Part shown: positions 18,581 through 28,101 of the stretch, piece after piece
How positions within the stretch are numbered: position 1 is the first letter of the stretch
How the letters are laid out: the number at the start of each line of letters is the position of its first letter
Origin: an uncultured Clostridium sp.
GTDB lineage: Bacteria; Bacillota; Clostridia; TANB77; CAG-508
Reading direction: 5' to 3'
DNA length: 64,000 bases
NCBI GenBank assembly: GCA_900553945.1
Contig: USFR01000001.1
Coordinates: 179,548 to 243,547, forward strand
Program-made: the position numbers and the translations under genes
Notes under the pieces: model-generated
What the model was told of the DNA's origin: nothing
Seen by the model: only the letters and a program-made list of their open reading frames with translations
Database searches by the model: none

Positions 18581-18943
18581 TTAATCTTTTTTCATATCTT
18601 TAGTAATCTTATCAATTATAGCGTCTATTCTTGAACCATATTCTATTGACTCATCAAATAAAAATATTAATTCAGGAGTAACTCTAAGGTTAACCCTTCT
18701 AGCTATTGCTGATCTAATAAATCCTGAACATTTTTTCAATCTAGCCAAATTACCTTTATTACTCTTTGCATTAATCATACTAACATATACTCTAGCAAAT
18801 CTCAAGTCAGGAGTTGTATCAACTTTTGTAACGCTAATTAAACCAGTAATATGAGGATCTTTTAACTCTTGTGAAATAACGATACTAATTTCTTTTTTCA
18901 ATTCCTCATTTACTTTATTCATTCTATTACTATTTTTTGGCAT
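18581..18943 (-). CDS. rbfA: Ribosome-binding factor A
   Basis: 120 residues with the KH-like fold markers of RbfA: NRMNKVNEELKKEISIVI at the start, DPHITGLISVTKVDTTPDLRFARVYVS in the middle and IRSAIARRVNLRVTPEL before an acidic end. It helps mature the 30S subunit, mainly 16S rRNA 5'-end processing. Between it and infB lies a 346-bp repeat-bearing spacer, which is unusual in this otherwise tightly packed operon. Confidence 0.95.
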   Translation of the reverse strand: MPKNSNRMNKVNEELKKEISIVISQELKDPHITGLISVTKVDTTPDLRFARVYVSMINAKSNKGNLARLKKCSGFIRSAIARRVNLRVTPELIFLFDESIEYGSRIDAIIDKITKDMKKD

Positions 18944-19023
18944 TTTATCACCTCTTCTTCACTAAAACACATATTTATAAATTCAATCGAAAACACATCA
19001 ACAAAACCAACTCTATTTTTCCG

Positions 19024-19285
19024 TCACTCATATCATCAGGTTAAACTAGAATCCTTATTATGCAAGGCAAATCTAATTTTGAAACACCGGAGCGTACGTG
19101 TGTACGTGAGAACTTTCATGTTAAATTTAACATAATAAAGTCGATTTTATCATCACTCATGTCATCAGGTTAAACTAGAATCCTTATTATGCAAGGTAAA
19201 TCTAATTTTGAAACACCGGAGCGTACGTGTGTACGTGAGGATTTTCAAATTAGATTTAACACAGCAGAATAAGATTCTAGTTTAA
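19024..19285. repeat. Palindromic element with 87-bp duplicated unit between infB and rbfA
   Basis: Two copies of an 87-bp unit (19024-19110 and 19153-19239) differ at only two positions and are 129 bp apart. The second copy, with the following 45 bp, folds into a long hairpin: GTTAAACTAGAATC pairs with GATTCTAGTTTAAC near 19270-19285, AAATCTAATTTTGAAA pairs with TTTTCAAATTAGATTT, and CGTAC/GTACG closes a four-base loop. The first copy keeps only a poorer right arm. The hairpin base lies one base after the infB stop. This spacer (18944-19289) contains no open reading frame that I would call a gene. Confidence 0.8.
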
Positions 19286-19289
19286 CGCC

Positions 19290-22145
19290 CTAGCGCTTAA
19301 TCTCCTCCATAACATGCGCCTCAATAACATCCCCCTCAACAATATCATTATAATTCTCTATCTGAACACCACACTCATAACCATAAGCAACCTCTTTAAC
19401 ATCATCCTTAAATCTCTTCAAAGAAACAAGTTTACCCTCATGAAGAACAACATTATCTCTAATAACTCTAACGATAGAATTTCTAGCAATCTTACCATCA
19501 GTTACATAGCATCCAGCAATAGTACCAACATTAGAAACCTTAAATACCTGTCTAACCTCAGCATTACCAATAATAACTTCTTTATACTCAGGATCAAGCA
19601 TACCTTTCATAGCAGACTCAACATCTTCTATTGCATTATAAATTACAGAATATAATTTAATTTCAACTCCATCCTTTTCAGCTTCCATTTTAGCAATTGG
19701 ATCTGGTCTAACATTAAATCCTATAATAATTGCATTTGATACCTTAGCAAGAGTAACATCTGTTTCAGTAATTGCACCAACATTTGAGTGAATAACTTTA
19801 ACTCTAACTTCATTATTTGATAATTTCTCTAATGATTGTTTTACAGCTTCAACAGAACCTTGAACATCAGCTTTAACAATTAAGTTTAATTGTTTCAACT
19901 TACCTTGTTCTATTTGACTATATAAATCATCTAATGTAACCATAGAAGTAGCATTCAATCCTTTTTCTCTTTCTTGAATCTTTCTTCTTTCAATTAAATG
20001 TTTAGCTGTTTTTTCATCTTTTACTTCATAGAAAGTATCACCAGCATTAGGAACTGTTGCAAGTCCTGTAATTTCAACTGGCGTAGAAGGTCCTGCTGAT
20101 TTAACTTTTTTACCTTTATCGTTTGTCATTGTTCTTATTCTACCTATTGAAGAACCAACAACAATTGTATCACCAACATCTAACTTACCTCTTTGTACAA
20201 GCATTGAAACAACTGGTCCTCTTGATTTATCAAGTTTTGCTTCAATAACTGTTCCTTTAGCTTGTTTTGTCGGATTAGCTTTTAATTCTAACATATCAGC
20301 TTGCAATAGAACCATTTCTAATAATGTATCTATTCCTTCACCTTTTTTAGCAGAGATTGGAACATAAATTGTATCTCCACCCCATTCTTCTGGAACTAAA
20401 CCTTGTTCTGTTAAACCTTCTTTAACTTTTTCTAGGTTTGCTCCTGGTAAATCCATTTTATTTACAGCAACTATAATTGGAATCTCTGCAGCTTTAGCAT
20501 GGTTTATAGCTTCTATAGTTTGTGGCATAACGCCATCATTTGCTGCAACAACTAATATTGCAATATCAGTGATTTGAGCACCTCTAGCTCTCATACTTGT
20601 AAAAGCTTCATGTCCTGGTGTATCTAAGAAAGTAATCTCTCTATTATTTATATTTACTTTATAAGCACCAATATGTTGAGTAATTCCACCAGCTTCACCT
20701 TCAATTACATTAGTTTTTCTGATGGCATCTAGTAAAGAAGTTTTACCATGATCAACGTGTCCCATTACAACAACAACTGGAGGTCTTGCAACTAAATCTT
20801 CCTCTCTATCTTCACTATCATCAAAAAGAATATCCTCATCAGTTTTTATATCTTTTTTCTTTGCAGTAATTCCAAATTCAGAAGCAGCTAAATAAGCAAT
20901 ATCAAAATCAATTTCCTTATTTATTGTTGCCATAACACCTAAGTTTAATAATTTTTTAATTAAATCACCACTTGTAATTTTCATTTCAGCAGCTAAATCT
21001 TTAACTGTAATTACAGCTGGAATAGTTATCTCAGTTAATTTGAAGATTTTTTGTTTATTTCTATTTTCTTGTTTTCCTTTTTTCTCGCTTCTTCTACCTC
21101 TTTGAGTACTTAAATCATAGTAATCTAACATATCAACATTTGAAAGCGTACTCTCTTGTTTTAATGATCTAAGTTTTCCAGAACTAATATCTTCATTTCT
21201 ACCTTTTTTCTTTGATTGTTTTTTAGTTCTTTGTTCTTCAAATTGACGATTGCTTTTTTGTTTATCAATAGCTCTATTTGAATATTCAATAACATTTTCT
21301 TTTTCAACAATATCAACAGCCATAATGTTATTTATTTTCTTATCAATTCCTTTATCATCTAATTTCTTATTGTTTCTGAAATTATTATTTCCATTATTTC
21401 TGTTAAATCCGGATTTATTGTTTCCATTATTATTTCTTTGAAAATTATTATTTCTATTATTATTTTTGTTATAACCACCATTATTATTTCCATTATTATT
21501 TCTTTGGAAATTGTTGTTTCTATTATTCTTATTATAATTATTGTTTCTTTCTTGATAGTTATTATTTCTATCTTGATAATTATTTCTTTCTTGTTTAATA
21601 TTTGATGGCTTTTTGATAACTTCTTCTTTCATAACTTTCTTCTCTTCAACAACCTTTTTTTCTTTTTCGATAACTTCTTCTTTTACTGGTTTTTCAACCT
21701 TTTTTTCTTCTGCTACTGGTTTTACTTCTTCTATTTTTTTCTCTTCTTTCTTTTGAGGTATACCAAATAGTTCAGCAACAGACATTGGTTTAGATTGCTT
21801 ATTTCTATAAACAATATTGTAATCTTTCTTTCTATTTTTTTCTACAAACCCAACATCATTTTTTCTATTTTTTTGTTTTTGTTCAGCTTTTTTTTCTTCC
21901 TCATCATCGTTAATGATAACTGTTCTTCTCATAATAACAGGTTTATCTGATACTATTTCTTTTTTTACCTCATTCTTTTCTTTATCTGTTTTCCCCATTG
22001 ACTTTGCTATTTTCTCCGCCTCCTCTTTCGTGATAGTGCTTAAATGACTCTTCAAAACAATTCCTAATTTTGACGCATTGTCTATCACATCTTTACTATT
22101 TACTTTAAGTTTTTTTGCCAATTCATGTACCTTAATTTTGTCCAA
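19290..22145 (-). CDS. infB: Translation initiation factor IF-2
   Basis: About 950 residues. I favour the TTG at 22145 because GGGGGTGATG precedes it by a few bases and the product then starts MDKIKVHELAKKL as in relatives; an ATG at 22160 has no such site. Order: IF2_N (~1-50), a charged linker, an Asn-rich stretch (about residues 180-265 with repeats such as NNNFQRNNNGNN), a second N-terminal domain (VKDLAAEMKITSGDLIKKL), the G domain with GHVDHGKT near residue 465, DTPGHEAF and NKMD, and C-terminal domains that bind fMet-tRNA. IF-2 places initiator tRNA on the ribosome. It overlaps the end of ylxQ. Confidence 0.97.
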   Translation of the reverse strand: MDKIKVHELAKKLKVNSKDVIDNASKLGIVLKSHLSTITKEEAEKIAKSMGKTDKEKNEVKKEIVSDKPVIMRRTVIINDDEEEKKAEQKQKNRKNDVGFVEKNRKKDYNIVYRNKQSKPMSVAELFGIPQKKEEKKIEEVKPVAEEKKVEKPVKEEVIEKEKKVVEEKKVMKEEVIKKPSNIKQERNNYQDRNNNYQERNNNYNKNNRNNNFQRNNNGNNNGGYNKNNNRNNNFQRNNNGNNKSGFNRNNGNNNFRNNKKLDDKGIDKKINNIMAVDIVEKENVIEYSNRAIDKQKSNRQFEEQRTKKQSKKKGRNEDISSGKLRSLKQESTLSNVDMLDYYDLSTQRGRRSEKKGKQENRNKQKIFKLTEITIPAVITVKDLAAEMKITSGDLIKKLLNLGVMATINKEIDFDIAYLAASEFGITAKKKDIKTDEDILFDDSEDREEDLVARPPVVVVMGHVDHGKTSLLDAIRKTNVIEGEAGGITQHIGAYKVNINNREITFLDTPGHEAFTSMRARGAQITDIAILVVAANDGVMPQTIEAINHAKAAEIPIIVAVNKMDLPGANLEKVKEGLTEQGLVPEEWGGDTIYVPISAKKGEGIDTLLEMVLLQADMLELKANPTKQAKGTVIEAKLDKSRGPVVSMLVQRGKLDVGDTIVVGSSIGRIRTMTNDKGKKVKSAGPSTPVEITGLATVPNAGDTFYEVKDEKTAKHLIERRKIQEREKGLNATSMVTLDDLYSQIEQGKLKQLNLIVKADVQGSVEAVKQSLEKLSNNEVRVKVIHSNVGAITETDVTLAKVSNAIIIGFNVRPDPIAKMEAEKDGVEIKLYSVIYNAIEDVESAMKGMLDPEYKEVIIGNAEVRQVFKVSNVGTIAGCYVTDGKIARNSIVRVIRDNVVLHEGKLVSLKRFKDDVKEVAYGYECGVQIENYNDIVEGDVIEAHVMEEIKR

Positions 22146-22440
22146 TAGCATCACCCCCATTAATTATTCGACAAATAGCATTAGAAAAATTTTTATCTTT
22201 TATAGCTATAATAGCTTTATTCTTTTTTCCAATTGCTCTACTATTTTCATCAATATTTCCGAATACAAATGCCTGAACATTATTTTCAGAAGCATACCTT
22301 AAAAACTTCTCACGAGTGGTTAAAGATGCATCTTCAGCAATAATGACTACAAAAACTTTTTTAAACATCATTGATTCTTTTACAGCATCGGCTCCACAAA
22401 CTATTTTACCAGCTCTAGAAGCCAATCCGTAATAAACCAT
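22132..22440 (-). CDS. ylxQ: L7Ae-family protein YlxQ-like
   Basis: 102 residues of the L7Ae/L30e/Gadd45 fold: YYGLASRAGKIVCGADAVKESM, then FVVIIAEDASLTTREKF and GKKNKAIIAIKDKNFSNAI. Members bind kink-turn RNA; the job of YlxQ in Firmicutes is unclear. The ATG overlaps the ylxR stop codon and the 3' end carries the ribosome binding site for infB, so translation of the three genes is coupled. Confidence 0.92.
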   Translation of the reverse strand: MVYYGLASRAGKIVCGADAVKESMMFKKVFVVIIAEDASLTTREKFLRYASENNVQAFVFGNIDENSRAIGKKNKAIIAIKDKNFSNAICRIINGGDAIGQN

Positions 22441-22712
22441 TAACTTTCTTTTGGTATGTTTGCAATTACATCCCTCAAATCTTCATAAATTTTTTGATTT
22501 ATATCTATTTCAAACATTTTTGCCAATCTCTTAGTTTTGATGGCTTTGTTTAAACAATCTTCACAAGCACAAATATATGCGCCTCTTCCATTTTTCTTAC
22601 CAGTCAAATCAACAAAAACATTATTTTCCTTGTCCTTTACAATTCTAAGTAAATCATTTTTTGGCTTTGTTTGACCACAACCAATACATGTTCTTTCTGG
22701 AATCTTTTTCAA
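22440..22712 (-). CDS. ylxR: YlxR-family RNA-binding protein
   Basis: 90 residues matching YlxR (DUF448): KKIPERTCIGCGQTKPKNDLLRIV at the start with a CxxC pair, then KKNGRGAYICACEDCLNKAIK with the GRGAY signature and another Cys pair. The family has been linked to RNA and to regulation of RNase P or transcription in some Firmicutes. It lies between nusA and ylxQ as in Bacillus and Clostridium. Confidence 0.93.
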   Translation of the reverse strand: MKKIPERTCIGCGQTKPKNDLLRIVKDKENNVFVDLTGKKNGRGAYICACEDCLNKAIKTKRLAKMFEIDINQKIYEDLRDVIANIPKES

Positions 22713-22730
22713 ACGATATCACTCCTCATA

Positions 22731-23861
22731 TTAAGCGTTTTCATCAGTTGATTCAGTTTCTTCAACTTCTTCTGGTTCTTCTGATGGAATTTCTTGAGAT
22801 TCTTCAAGCATTTTTCTAAATTGTGATTCACTCTTAATATCTATTTTCCAATTTGTTAATTTTGCTGATAATCTAGCATTTTGACCAGATTTACCAATAG
22901 CTAATGATAATTGATCATCTGGAACAATAACTTGAGCAAATTTTTCTTCGTCTTTTACATCAACAGCTAAAACCTGTGCTGGAAGTAATGCAGAAGCTAT
23001 AAATACTGTAGGGTCTTCATTCCATTCAATTACATCAATTTTTTCACCGTGTAATTCATTAATAATATTTTGAATTCTAACACCTTTTTGACCAACGCAT
23101 GAACCAACTGGGTCTATATTTTCATTTGTAGAATATACAGCTACTTTACTTCTTGAACCAGCATCTCTAGCTATATTTTTTATTTCAATTAATCCTTCAT
23201 AAATTTCAGGAATTTCAAATTCAAACAATCTTCTAACAAAGTCTGGATGACTTCTTGAAACTATAACTTGAGGATTTCCTTTTAAACCTCTTTCAACATC
23301 AACAACATAAGCTCTTATTTTATCATTAACTCTATATGTTTCTGTTGGGATTTGTTCCTTAATTGGCATAATTCCTTCTACTTTTCCTAAATCAATAACA
23401 AGTGCACTTCCTTCAGCTTTTTGAATTATTCCGCTAACAATTTCACCTTTTTTATCATGAAATTCTGTATAAATAATATCTCTTTCAGCCTCTCTAATTT
23501 TTTGAACAACAACTTGTTTTGCTGTTTGTGCTGCAATTCTTCCAAAATTCTTTGGAACTATTTCAACATCAATAACATCTCCTAATTCGTATTTCTTGCT
23601 TAATTTTTGTGCATCACTTAAAGAAATCTCAAAACAAGAATCTTTTGCTGCTTCAACAACTGTTTTACTTGAATAAACATGAGTTTCTCCTGTTTCTCTG
23701 TCAATAACTACTTTAACATTATCTGCTGAATCAAAATTTTTCTTATAAGCAGTGACTAAAGCCATTTCCAAAGATTCAATTAAATAATCTTTTTTTATTC
23801 CTCTTTCTTCTTCTAATTCTTTCATAGCAACAATTAATTCTTTCATATCGATTGCTTTCAT
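22731..23861 (-). CDS. nusA: Transcription termination/antitermination factor NusA
   Basis: 376 residues, the short Firmicutes form without C-terminal acidic repeats. The N-terminal RNA-polymerase binding domain covers ~1-130, the S1 domain lies near 135-200 (KKGEIVSGIIQKAEGSALVIDL), and two KH domains follow, with VGSCVGQKGVRIQNII and LAIGKSGQNARLSAKLT as GxxG loops. The end is acidic (EEPEEVEETESTDENA). NusA modulates pausing and termination. It follows rimP by about 67 bp. Confidence 0.97.
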   Translation of the reverse strand: MKAIDMKELIVAMKELEEERGIKKDYLIESLEMALVTAYKKNFDSADNVKVVIDRETGETHVYSSKTVVEAAKDSCFEISLSDAQKLSKKYELGDVIDVEIVPKNFGRIAAQTAKQVVVQKIREAERDIIYTEFHDKKGEIVSGIIQKAEGSALVIDLGKVEGIMPIKEQIPTETYRVNDKIRAYVVDVERGLKGNPQVIVSRSHPDFVRRLFEFEIPEIYEGLIEIKNIARDAGSRSKVAVYSTNENIDPVGSCVGQKGVRIQNIINELHGEKIDVIEWNEDPTVFIASALLPAQVLAVDVKDEEKFAQVIVPDDQLSLAIGKSGQNARLSAKLTNWKIDIKSESQFRKMLEESQEIPSEEPEEVEETESTDENA

Positions 23862-23928
23862 TTTCCTATCACATTCCTTTCTTTTTATTAACGTGTTAAA
23901 TTTGTTTTACCATTTTCATAATACAAAA

Positions 23929-24399
23929 TTATTTTTCGTTCCAATCAAATATTGATTTTGCATTTGAAATTTTATTTTTTTCAATTTTTATCTCAGAATT
24001 TTCCACATCAAGAATTATAAAATCATCATTATATTCTTTTAATAATCCTTCAAAAACATTCTGGTTATCAATTTTTGTAAATAACTTAACTTGAATCTTT
24101 TTACCTAATTGTTTTAAAAAATGTTCTTTTTTTCTTAGATTTTTTTCAAGTCCAGTTGATGAAACTTCTAAAAAATATTGGTCTTTAATAAAATCTGCTT
24201 CATCTAATAAAGGATCAATCACATTATTTACCTTCTCACAATCCTCAATAGATATTCCTTCTGGTCTATCTATATAAATGCAAAGATGATATTCTTTTCC
24301 TTCTTTAAGATATTCAATATCATATAATTCATAACCCAAGTCTGTTATAATTTTTCCAACTAGTTCTTGTGTCTTTTTCTCTACATTATTTTCAGCCAA
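23929..24399 (-). CDS. rimP: Ribosome maturation factor RimP
   Basis: 156 residues. The start is TTG, supported by GGAGG eight bases upstream. Family features: LGYELYDIEYLKEGKEYHL, IDRPEGISIEDCEKVNNVIDPLLDEAD, and YFLEVSSTGLEKNLRKKEHF. RimP assists 30S assembly. It is the first gene of the nusA operon and lies just after a terminator at 24441-24464, so the operon promoter must lie in the 40 bp or so between, or transcription reads through. Confidence 0.94.
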   Translation of the reverse strand: MAENNVEKKTQELVGKIITDLGYELYDIEYLKEGKEYHLCIYIDRPEGISIEDCEKVNNVIDPLLDEADFIKDQYFLEVSSTGLEKNLRKKEHFLKQLGKKIQVKLFTKIDNQNVFEGLLKEYNDDFIILDVENSEIKIEKNKISNAKSIFDWNEK

Positions 24400-24440
24400 T
24401 ATCTTTCCTCCAATCTATATTTTGTCTAATCTACAAATAA

Positions 24441-24464
24441 AGAGTGGAATTTGCTTCCACTCTT
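24441..24464 (-). terminator. Terminator upstream of rimP
   Basis: A perfect 9-bp stem (AGAGTGGAA with TTCCACTCT) with a five-base loop, followed on the minus strand by TTTATTTG. It ends the cluster that runs from cysS through ftsH to the 209-aa gene. Confidence 0.8.
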
Positions 24465-24541
24465 CTGTAAACTATTTTGCTTTATTATTATACTATCTAT
24501 TTTTAGTAATTGCAAGCTTTTTAGTATATTTTTGTCCATTT

Positions 24542-25171
24542 TTATTCGACAAAATCAGCTAAATCATACTTTTTTCCATCATCTGCTTTTACAATTATTG
24601 TATCTTCTCGTTTATCATTATCATTTTTATATCCATTACTAATATCTGTTGCTTTAACATTTCCTATTGAAATCAATTGATTTTTTATTCTAAACACATT
24701 ATTTTCAACTGCATCTGAAACATTCATTATGCCCAACTTTCCATCATTCATCAAAGCAATCAAATATTCATCATTCTTACAAGTTCCAATCAATATACTA
24801 TCAACATTATAATTATGTGTTGCAATTTCTATTTCCTTAAACGTATTAACTTCTGACTTTGGATACTTCTTTAAAAAATTATCCTCATCTAATATGCTAA
24901 AATAAATTTTTTTGCCATCACATCTAACTTCAAAAGTATTATCTTCATCTTTTGCAACTGTACTATACTCTGATAAACTATCCTCTATTGAAACAATATT
25001 TTGAATTGTAGTTTCAGTAACCGCAGATGTTTCTGTACCATCTTGCCAATCATCTGCACCTTTAATATTAACATTAAGTAAAAATATAATTAGTGCTATC
25101 AACAAACCAACAATAAGTATAACTGTTCCAATTAAAATTTTCTTTATTTGATTAGAACTTCTTTTCTTCAT
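24542..25171 (-). CDS. Single-pass membrane protein of unknown function
   Basis: 209 residues. One membrane helix (~10-33) follows a basic start (MKKRSSNQIKK), and ~170 residues lie outside. That part contains ADDWQDGTETSAVTETT, then mixed beta-like sequence with GKKIYFSILDEDNF and NVDSILIGTCKND. I do not recognise it. It follows a 62-aa membrane protein and ftsH in one direction with short spacing, so it is likely the last gene of that transcript, and its end is marked by a terminator. Confidence 0.7.
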   Translation of the reverse strand: MKKRSSNQIKKILIGTVILIVGLLIALIIFLLNVNIKGADDWQDGTETSAVTETTIQNIVSIEDSLSEYSTVAKDEDNTFEVRCDGKKIYFSILDEDNFLKKYPKSEVNTFKEIEIATHNYNVDSILIGTCKNDEYLIALMNDGKLGIMNVSDAVENNVFRIKNQLISIGNVKATDISNGYKNDNDKREDTIIVKADDGKKYDLADFVE

Positions 25172-25180
25172 TTGTTCCTC

Positions 25181-25357
25181 CTATTTTTTATCTTTTGAGT
25201 TAATATATAATTGTAAAATTTTCTCTGAATATGCTGCAGCCTTACCAGCTTTTTTAAAATTATATACTATAGAATATAATCCTAAAATAAACAATGCAAT
25301 AGCAATAATCACAATTAAAATCGTTCCTCTTTTATTTTTCTTCTTATCTTTTTTCAT
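25181..25357 (-). CDS. Small single-pass membrane protein
   Basis: 58 residues from the ATG at 25357, which has GGTG about seven bases upstream. KKDKKKNKRG precedes one hydrophobic helix (IVIIAIALFILGLYSIVYNF) and a polar tail. It starts sixteen bases past the ftsH stop. Its function is unknown; its position suggests a partner of ftsH or of the next membrane protein. Confidence 0.65.
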   Translation of the reverse strand: MKKDKKKNKRGTILIVIIAIALFILGLYSIVYNFKKAGKAAAYSEKILQLYINSKDKK

Positions 25358-25372
25358 ATCAAACACCACACA

Positions 25373-27172
25373 TTAATTATTTTCAAAAAAGCTATCAAAT
25401 TCTTTTTCAGATATAGTTTCTTTTTCTAATAAAGTAGTTGCTACACGGTGTAATATATCAATATTATCTAAAAGAATTTTTTGAGCTTGAATATATGCTG
25501 TGTCAACTAATTGTTTTACTTGATTTCCAACTTCATCAGTAATATCTTCTCCAAACATTTGCAATTCATATGGTTCATCAACTTTTAATGAAATAGGACC
25601 AAGTGAACTACTCATTCCATAAACAGTAATCATATCTCTTGCTATTCCAGTTGCAACTTCAATATCATTACTTGCACCTGTAGATATATCATTTAGTGCT
25701 ATTTTCTCTGCAGCTCTACCACCTAATAAAGCAATCATTTTCTCTTCTAATTCTGTCTTAGAAACATAATATTTATCTTCATTAGTTTTATACATTGTAT
25801 ATCCACCAGCTAAACCTCTAGGAATAATTGAAATTTCCTTAACATTATCTTGTGTCTCCAAGAATTTACTAACAACAGCATGTCCAGCTTCATGATAAGC
25901 TGTAAGCTTTTTATCTTTTTCTGAAACAACTCTATTATGTTTTTCAAGTCCAACTGTAATCTTCTTAACAGCAGCTTCAATATCTGATTTATCTATAGCA
26001 TTATGATTATTTCTTGTAGCAATTATTGCCGCTTCATTTAATAAATTAGAAAGTTCAGCACCTGTAAATCCGGCTGTATCCCCAGCAATTTCTCTTAAAT
26101 TAACATCATCTGCAATTTTCTTATCCTTTGTATATAATTTAAGAATTTCTTCTCTTCCTAATAAGTCAGGAGCAGGAATTGTAATTTGTCTATCAAATCT
26201 TCCTGGTCTTAATAAAGCTTTATCAAGCATTTCAGGTCTATTAGTTGCTGCTAAAACAATAATAGTTTCATTGCTCTCAAACCCATCCATTTCAACTAAT
26301 AGCTGATTTAATGTTTGATTATTTTCTGATTCTGCTCCGCTATTACTTGTTCTTCTTGAACCAATAGCATCAATTTCATCTATAAAAACAATACATGGTG
26401 ATATTTTTTTAGCTTTTTCGAATAACTTTCTAACTCTTGATGCACCTAATCCAGCAAACATTTCAATAAATTCAGAACCACTCATTGAAATAAAAGGAAC
26501 ATTTGCCTCACCTGCAATAGCCTTTGCTATTAAAGTTTTTCCTGTACCAGGCTTACCATATAATAAAATTCCTTTTGGAATCTTAGCTCCCATATTTTGA
26601 AATTTCTTAGGATTCTTTAAGAAATCAACAATTTCAATAAGTTCACCTTTTTCTTCTTCTAATCCTGCAACATCTTTAAATTTAACATTTGTAGAATTTT
26701 CCTCATCAGCTCCATATACTTTTCCCTTGTCGCCAAGTCCCTGCATTTGGAAAACCATAACCATTAATATAATTAACAATATTGTAGGAATGAAACTAAC
26801 AAAATTTTCAAAAAATGATGCAAATTTATTAGGTTGTTTCAAATCAACTTTTAATTCAGAATCAACTTTCAATTGCTCATTTACAAATTCCATAAAAGGT
26901 TGTAGAGAATTAACACTAGTAGTTTTTTCTTCACCTTCTTCTGTTCCTTTATATTTAACTTTTACAGTAGCACTTCCAACTGTCATTTCAATTTTCTCAA
27001 CTTTATGATCTATAATATCTTGATATAACTGATCATAAGTTATTTCTTTTTCTTTATCTTTTTTGTCTTTAAAAACAAGACCAAATGCAATAACAATTAT
27101 TAAAATTGTTATAAAAAAACTAATAAGTACAATTTTAGCATTTTTTTTCTTATCTTTTTTTGGGCTTTTCAT
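25373..27172 (-). CDS. ftsH: ATP-dependent zinc metalloprotease FtsH
   Basis: 599 residues. Two membrane helices (~13-32 and ~120-140) enclose an extracytoplasmic domain. The AAA+ domain has GKPGTGKTLIAKA and FIDEIDAIG with the second region of homology (ATNRPEMLDKALLRPGRFDR). The zinc site is HEAGH near residue 424, with a downstream Asp ligand in the peptidase domain. FtsH removes damaged or unneeded membrane proteins. It follows the DUF1189 gene by 24 bp and is followed by two small membrane-protein genes. Confidence 0.97.
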   Translation of the reverse strand: MKSPKKDKKKNAKIVLISFFITILIIVIAFGLVFKDKKDKEKEITYDQLYQDIIDHKVEKIEMTVGSATVKVKYKGTEEGEEKTTSVNSLQPFMEFVNEQLKVDSELKVDLKQPNKFASFFENFVSFIPTILLIILMVMVFQMQGLGDKGKVYGADEENSTNVKFKDVAGLEEEKGELIEIVDFLKNPKKFQNMGAKIPKGILLYGKPGTGKTLIAKAIAGEANVPFISMSGSEFIEMFAGLGASRVRKLFEKAKKISPCIVFIDEIDAIGSRRTSNSGAESENNQTLNQLLVEMDGFESNETIIVLAATNRPEMLDKALLRPGRFDRQITIPAPDLLGREEILKLYTKDKKIADDVNLREIAGDTAGFTGAELSNLLNEAAIIATRNNHNAIDKSDIEAAVKKITVGLEKHNRVVSEKDKKLTAYHEAGHAVVSKFLETQDNVKEISIIPRGLAGGYTMYKTNEDKYYVSKTELEEKMIALLGGRAAEKIALNDISTGASNDIEVATGIARDMITVYGMSSSLGPISLKVDEPYELQMFGEDITDEVGNQVKQLVDTAYIQAQKILLDNIDILHRVATTLLEKETISEKEFDSFFENN

Positions 27173-27195
27173 TTCAACTTCTCCTTTTTCAAAAG

Positions 27196-28101
27196 TTAGA
27201 TTTCAGAACCATCTGGTTCATCATCACCAATATCATCATTAGATTCTTTTTTCTTTTCTTCCTCCTCTTTAGAGTCTCTTCCAGCATCATCTGGCTCATC
27301 TTCTCTTTCTTGCTCTCTTTCTTTTTCTCTTTCAAGCCTTTCCTTTTCTTCAGCTTGAATAGTTGCAATTCGTATAAGTTCAATTTGCTGTTTTATTAAG
27401 TCAGATCTTATCATATAAATTACAGCAGTAATATAAATATAAGCAATTAATATAGATAAATAATCAAACATATCTATATACACACCAGCAAATGCATTAA
27501 GCATTGTATATACCACTGTAAGAATTATAGACAACGTAGAAGCATATATTGATAATGTAAATAATTTAGAATATTTCATTTTTATTCTCAAGAAAACAAG
27601 ATCAATCCAACCAATAAACGATGTAAGAGCTGCAACCATTAGCCACATAATATATAAGTCTAATATATTCTCTATAAAAATAGCAGTAACTCCAAAACCT
27701 ACAATAGTTTTTTGATTATCTTGAACATAATGAATTAAATCAGCTTTTGTATATGTTCCATCTCCTAAAATATTTGTTATCGAAGGAACAACTTGTTTCA
27801 TTATCTGTGCCATTTGTTTTTTCTCATCAGATTTTGTTTCATTTTCATCAATTTTCAATTCAGATTTTTCATAAATAAATTCTGGAATAACTTCATTTAA
27901 ATAATTATCTGGTGAGTTATATTTAGCATATACAAATATAACATTTGAAACAGCCATTATAAACGATAACAAAATAACCAACTTCAAACTAAAAATCAAC
28001 GACTTGCTCAACTTCTCATTTAAAAAATCAATGTAATTTTCAAGTTCAAAAATAGCCATTTTAAATCTTTTAAAAAATCCGATTTTTTTTGTTTTCTCCA
28101 T
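27196..28101 (-). CDS. DUF1189-like membrane protein
   Basis: 301 residues. The N-terminus (GFFKRFKMAIFELENYIDF) leads into a first membrane helix, then ~120 residues outside with VPSITNILGDGTYTKADL, then about four helices (~155-245) and a long, highly charged C-terminal tail of alternating Arg and Glu (~250-290). This layout resembles DUF1189 proteins of Firmicutes, whose function is unknown. It overlaps the alr stop by one base and precedes ftsH. Confidence 0.7.
   Translation of the reverse strand: MEKTKKIGFFKRFKMAIFELENYIDFLNEKLSKSLIFSLKLVILLSFIMAVSNVIFVYAKYNSPDNYLNEVIPEFIYEKSELKIDENETKSDEKKQMAQIMKQVVPSITNILGDGTYTKADLIHYVQDNQKTIVGFGVTAIFIENILDLYIMWLMVAALTSFIGWIDLVFLRIKMKYSKLFTLSIYASTLSIILTVVYTMLNAFAGVYIDMFDYLSILIAYIYITAVIYMIRSDLIKQQIELIRIATIQAEEKERLEREKEREQEREDEPDDAGRDSKEEEEKKKESNDDIGDDEPDGSEI

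Noticed and set aside
19024..19239. Two 87-bp repeats with a unique stretch between, as a possible CRISPR array
   Set aside because: Only two units, far too long for CRISPR repeats, and the second is part of a single large hairpin; no cas genes nearby.
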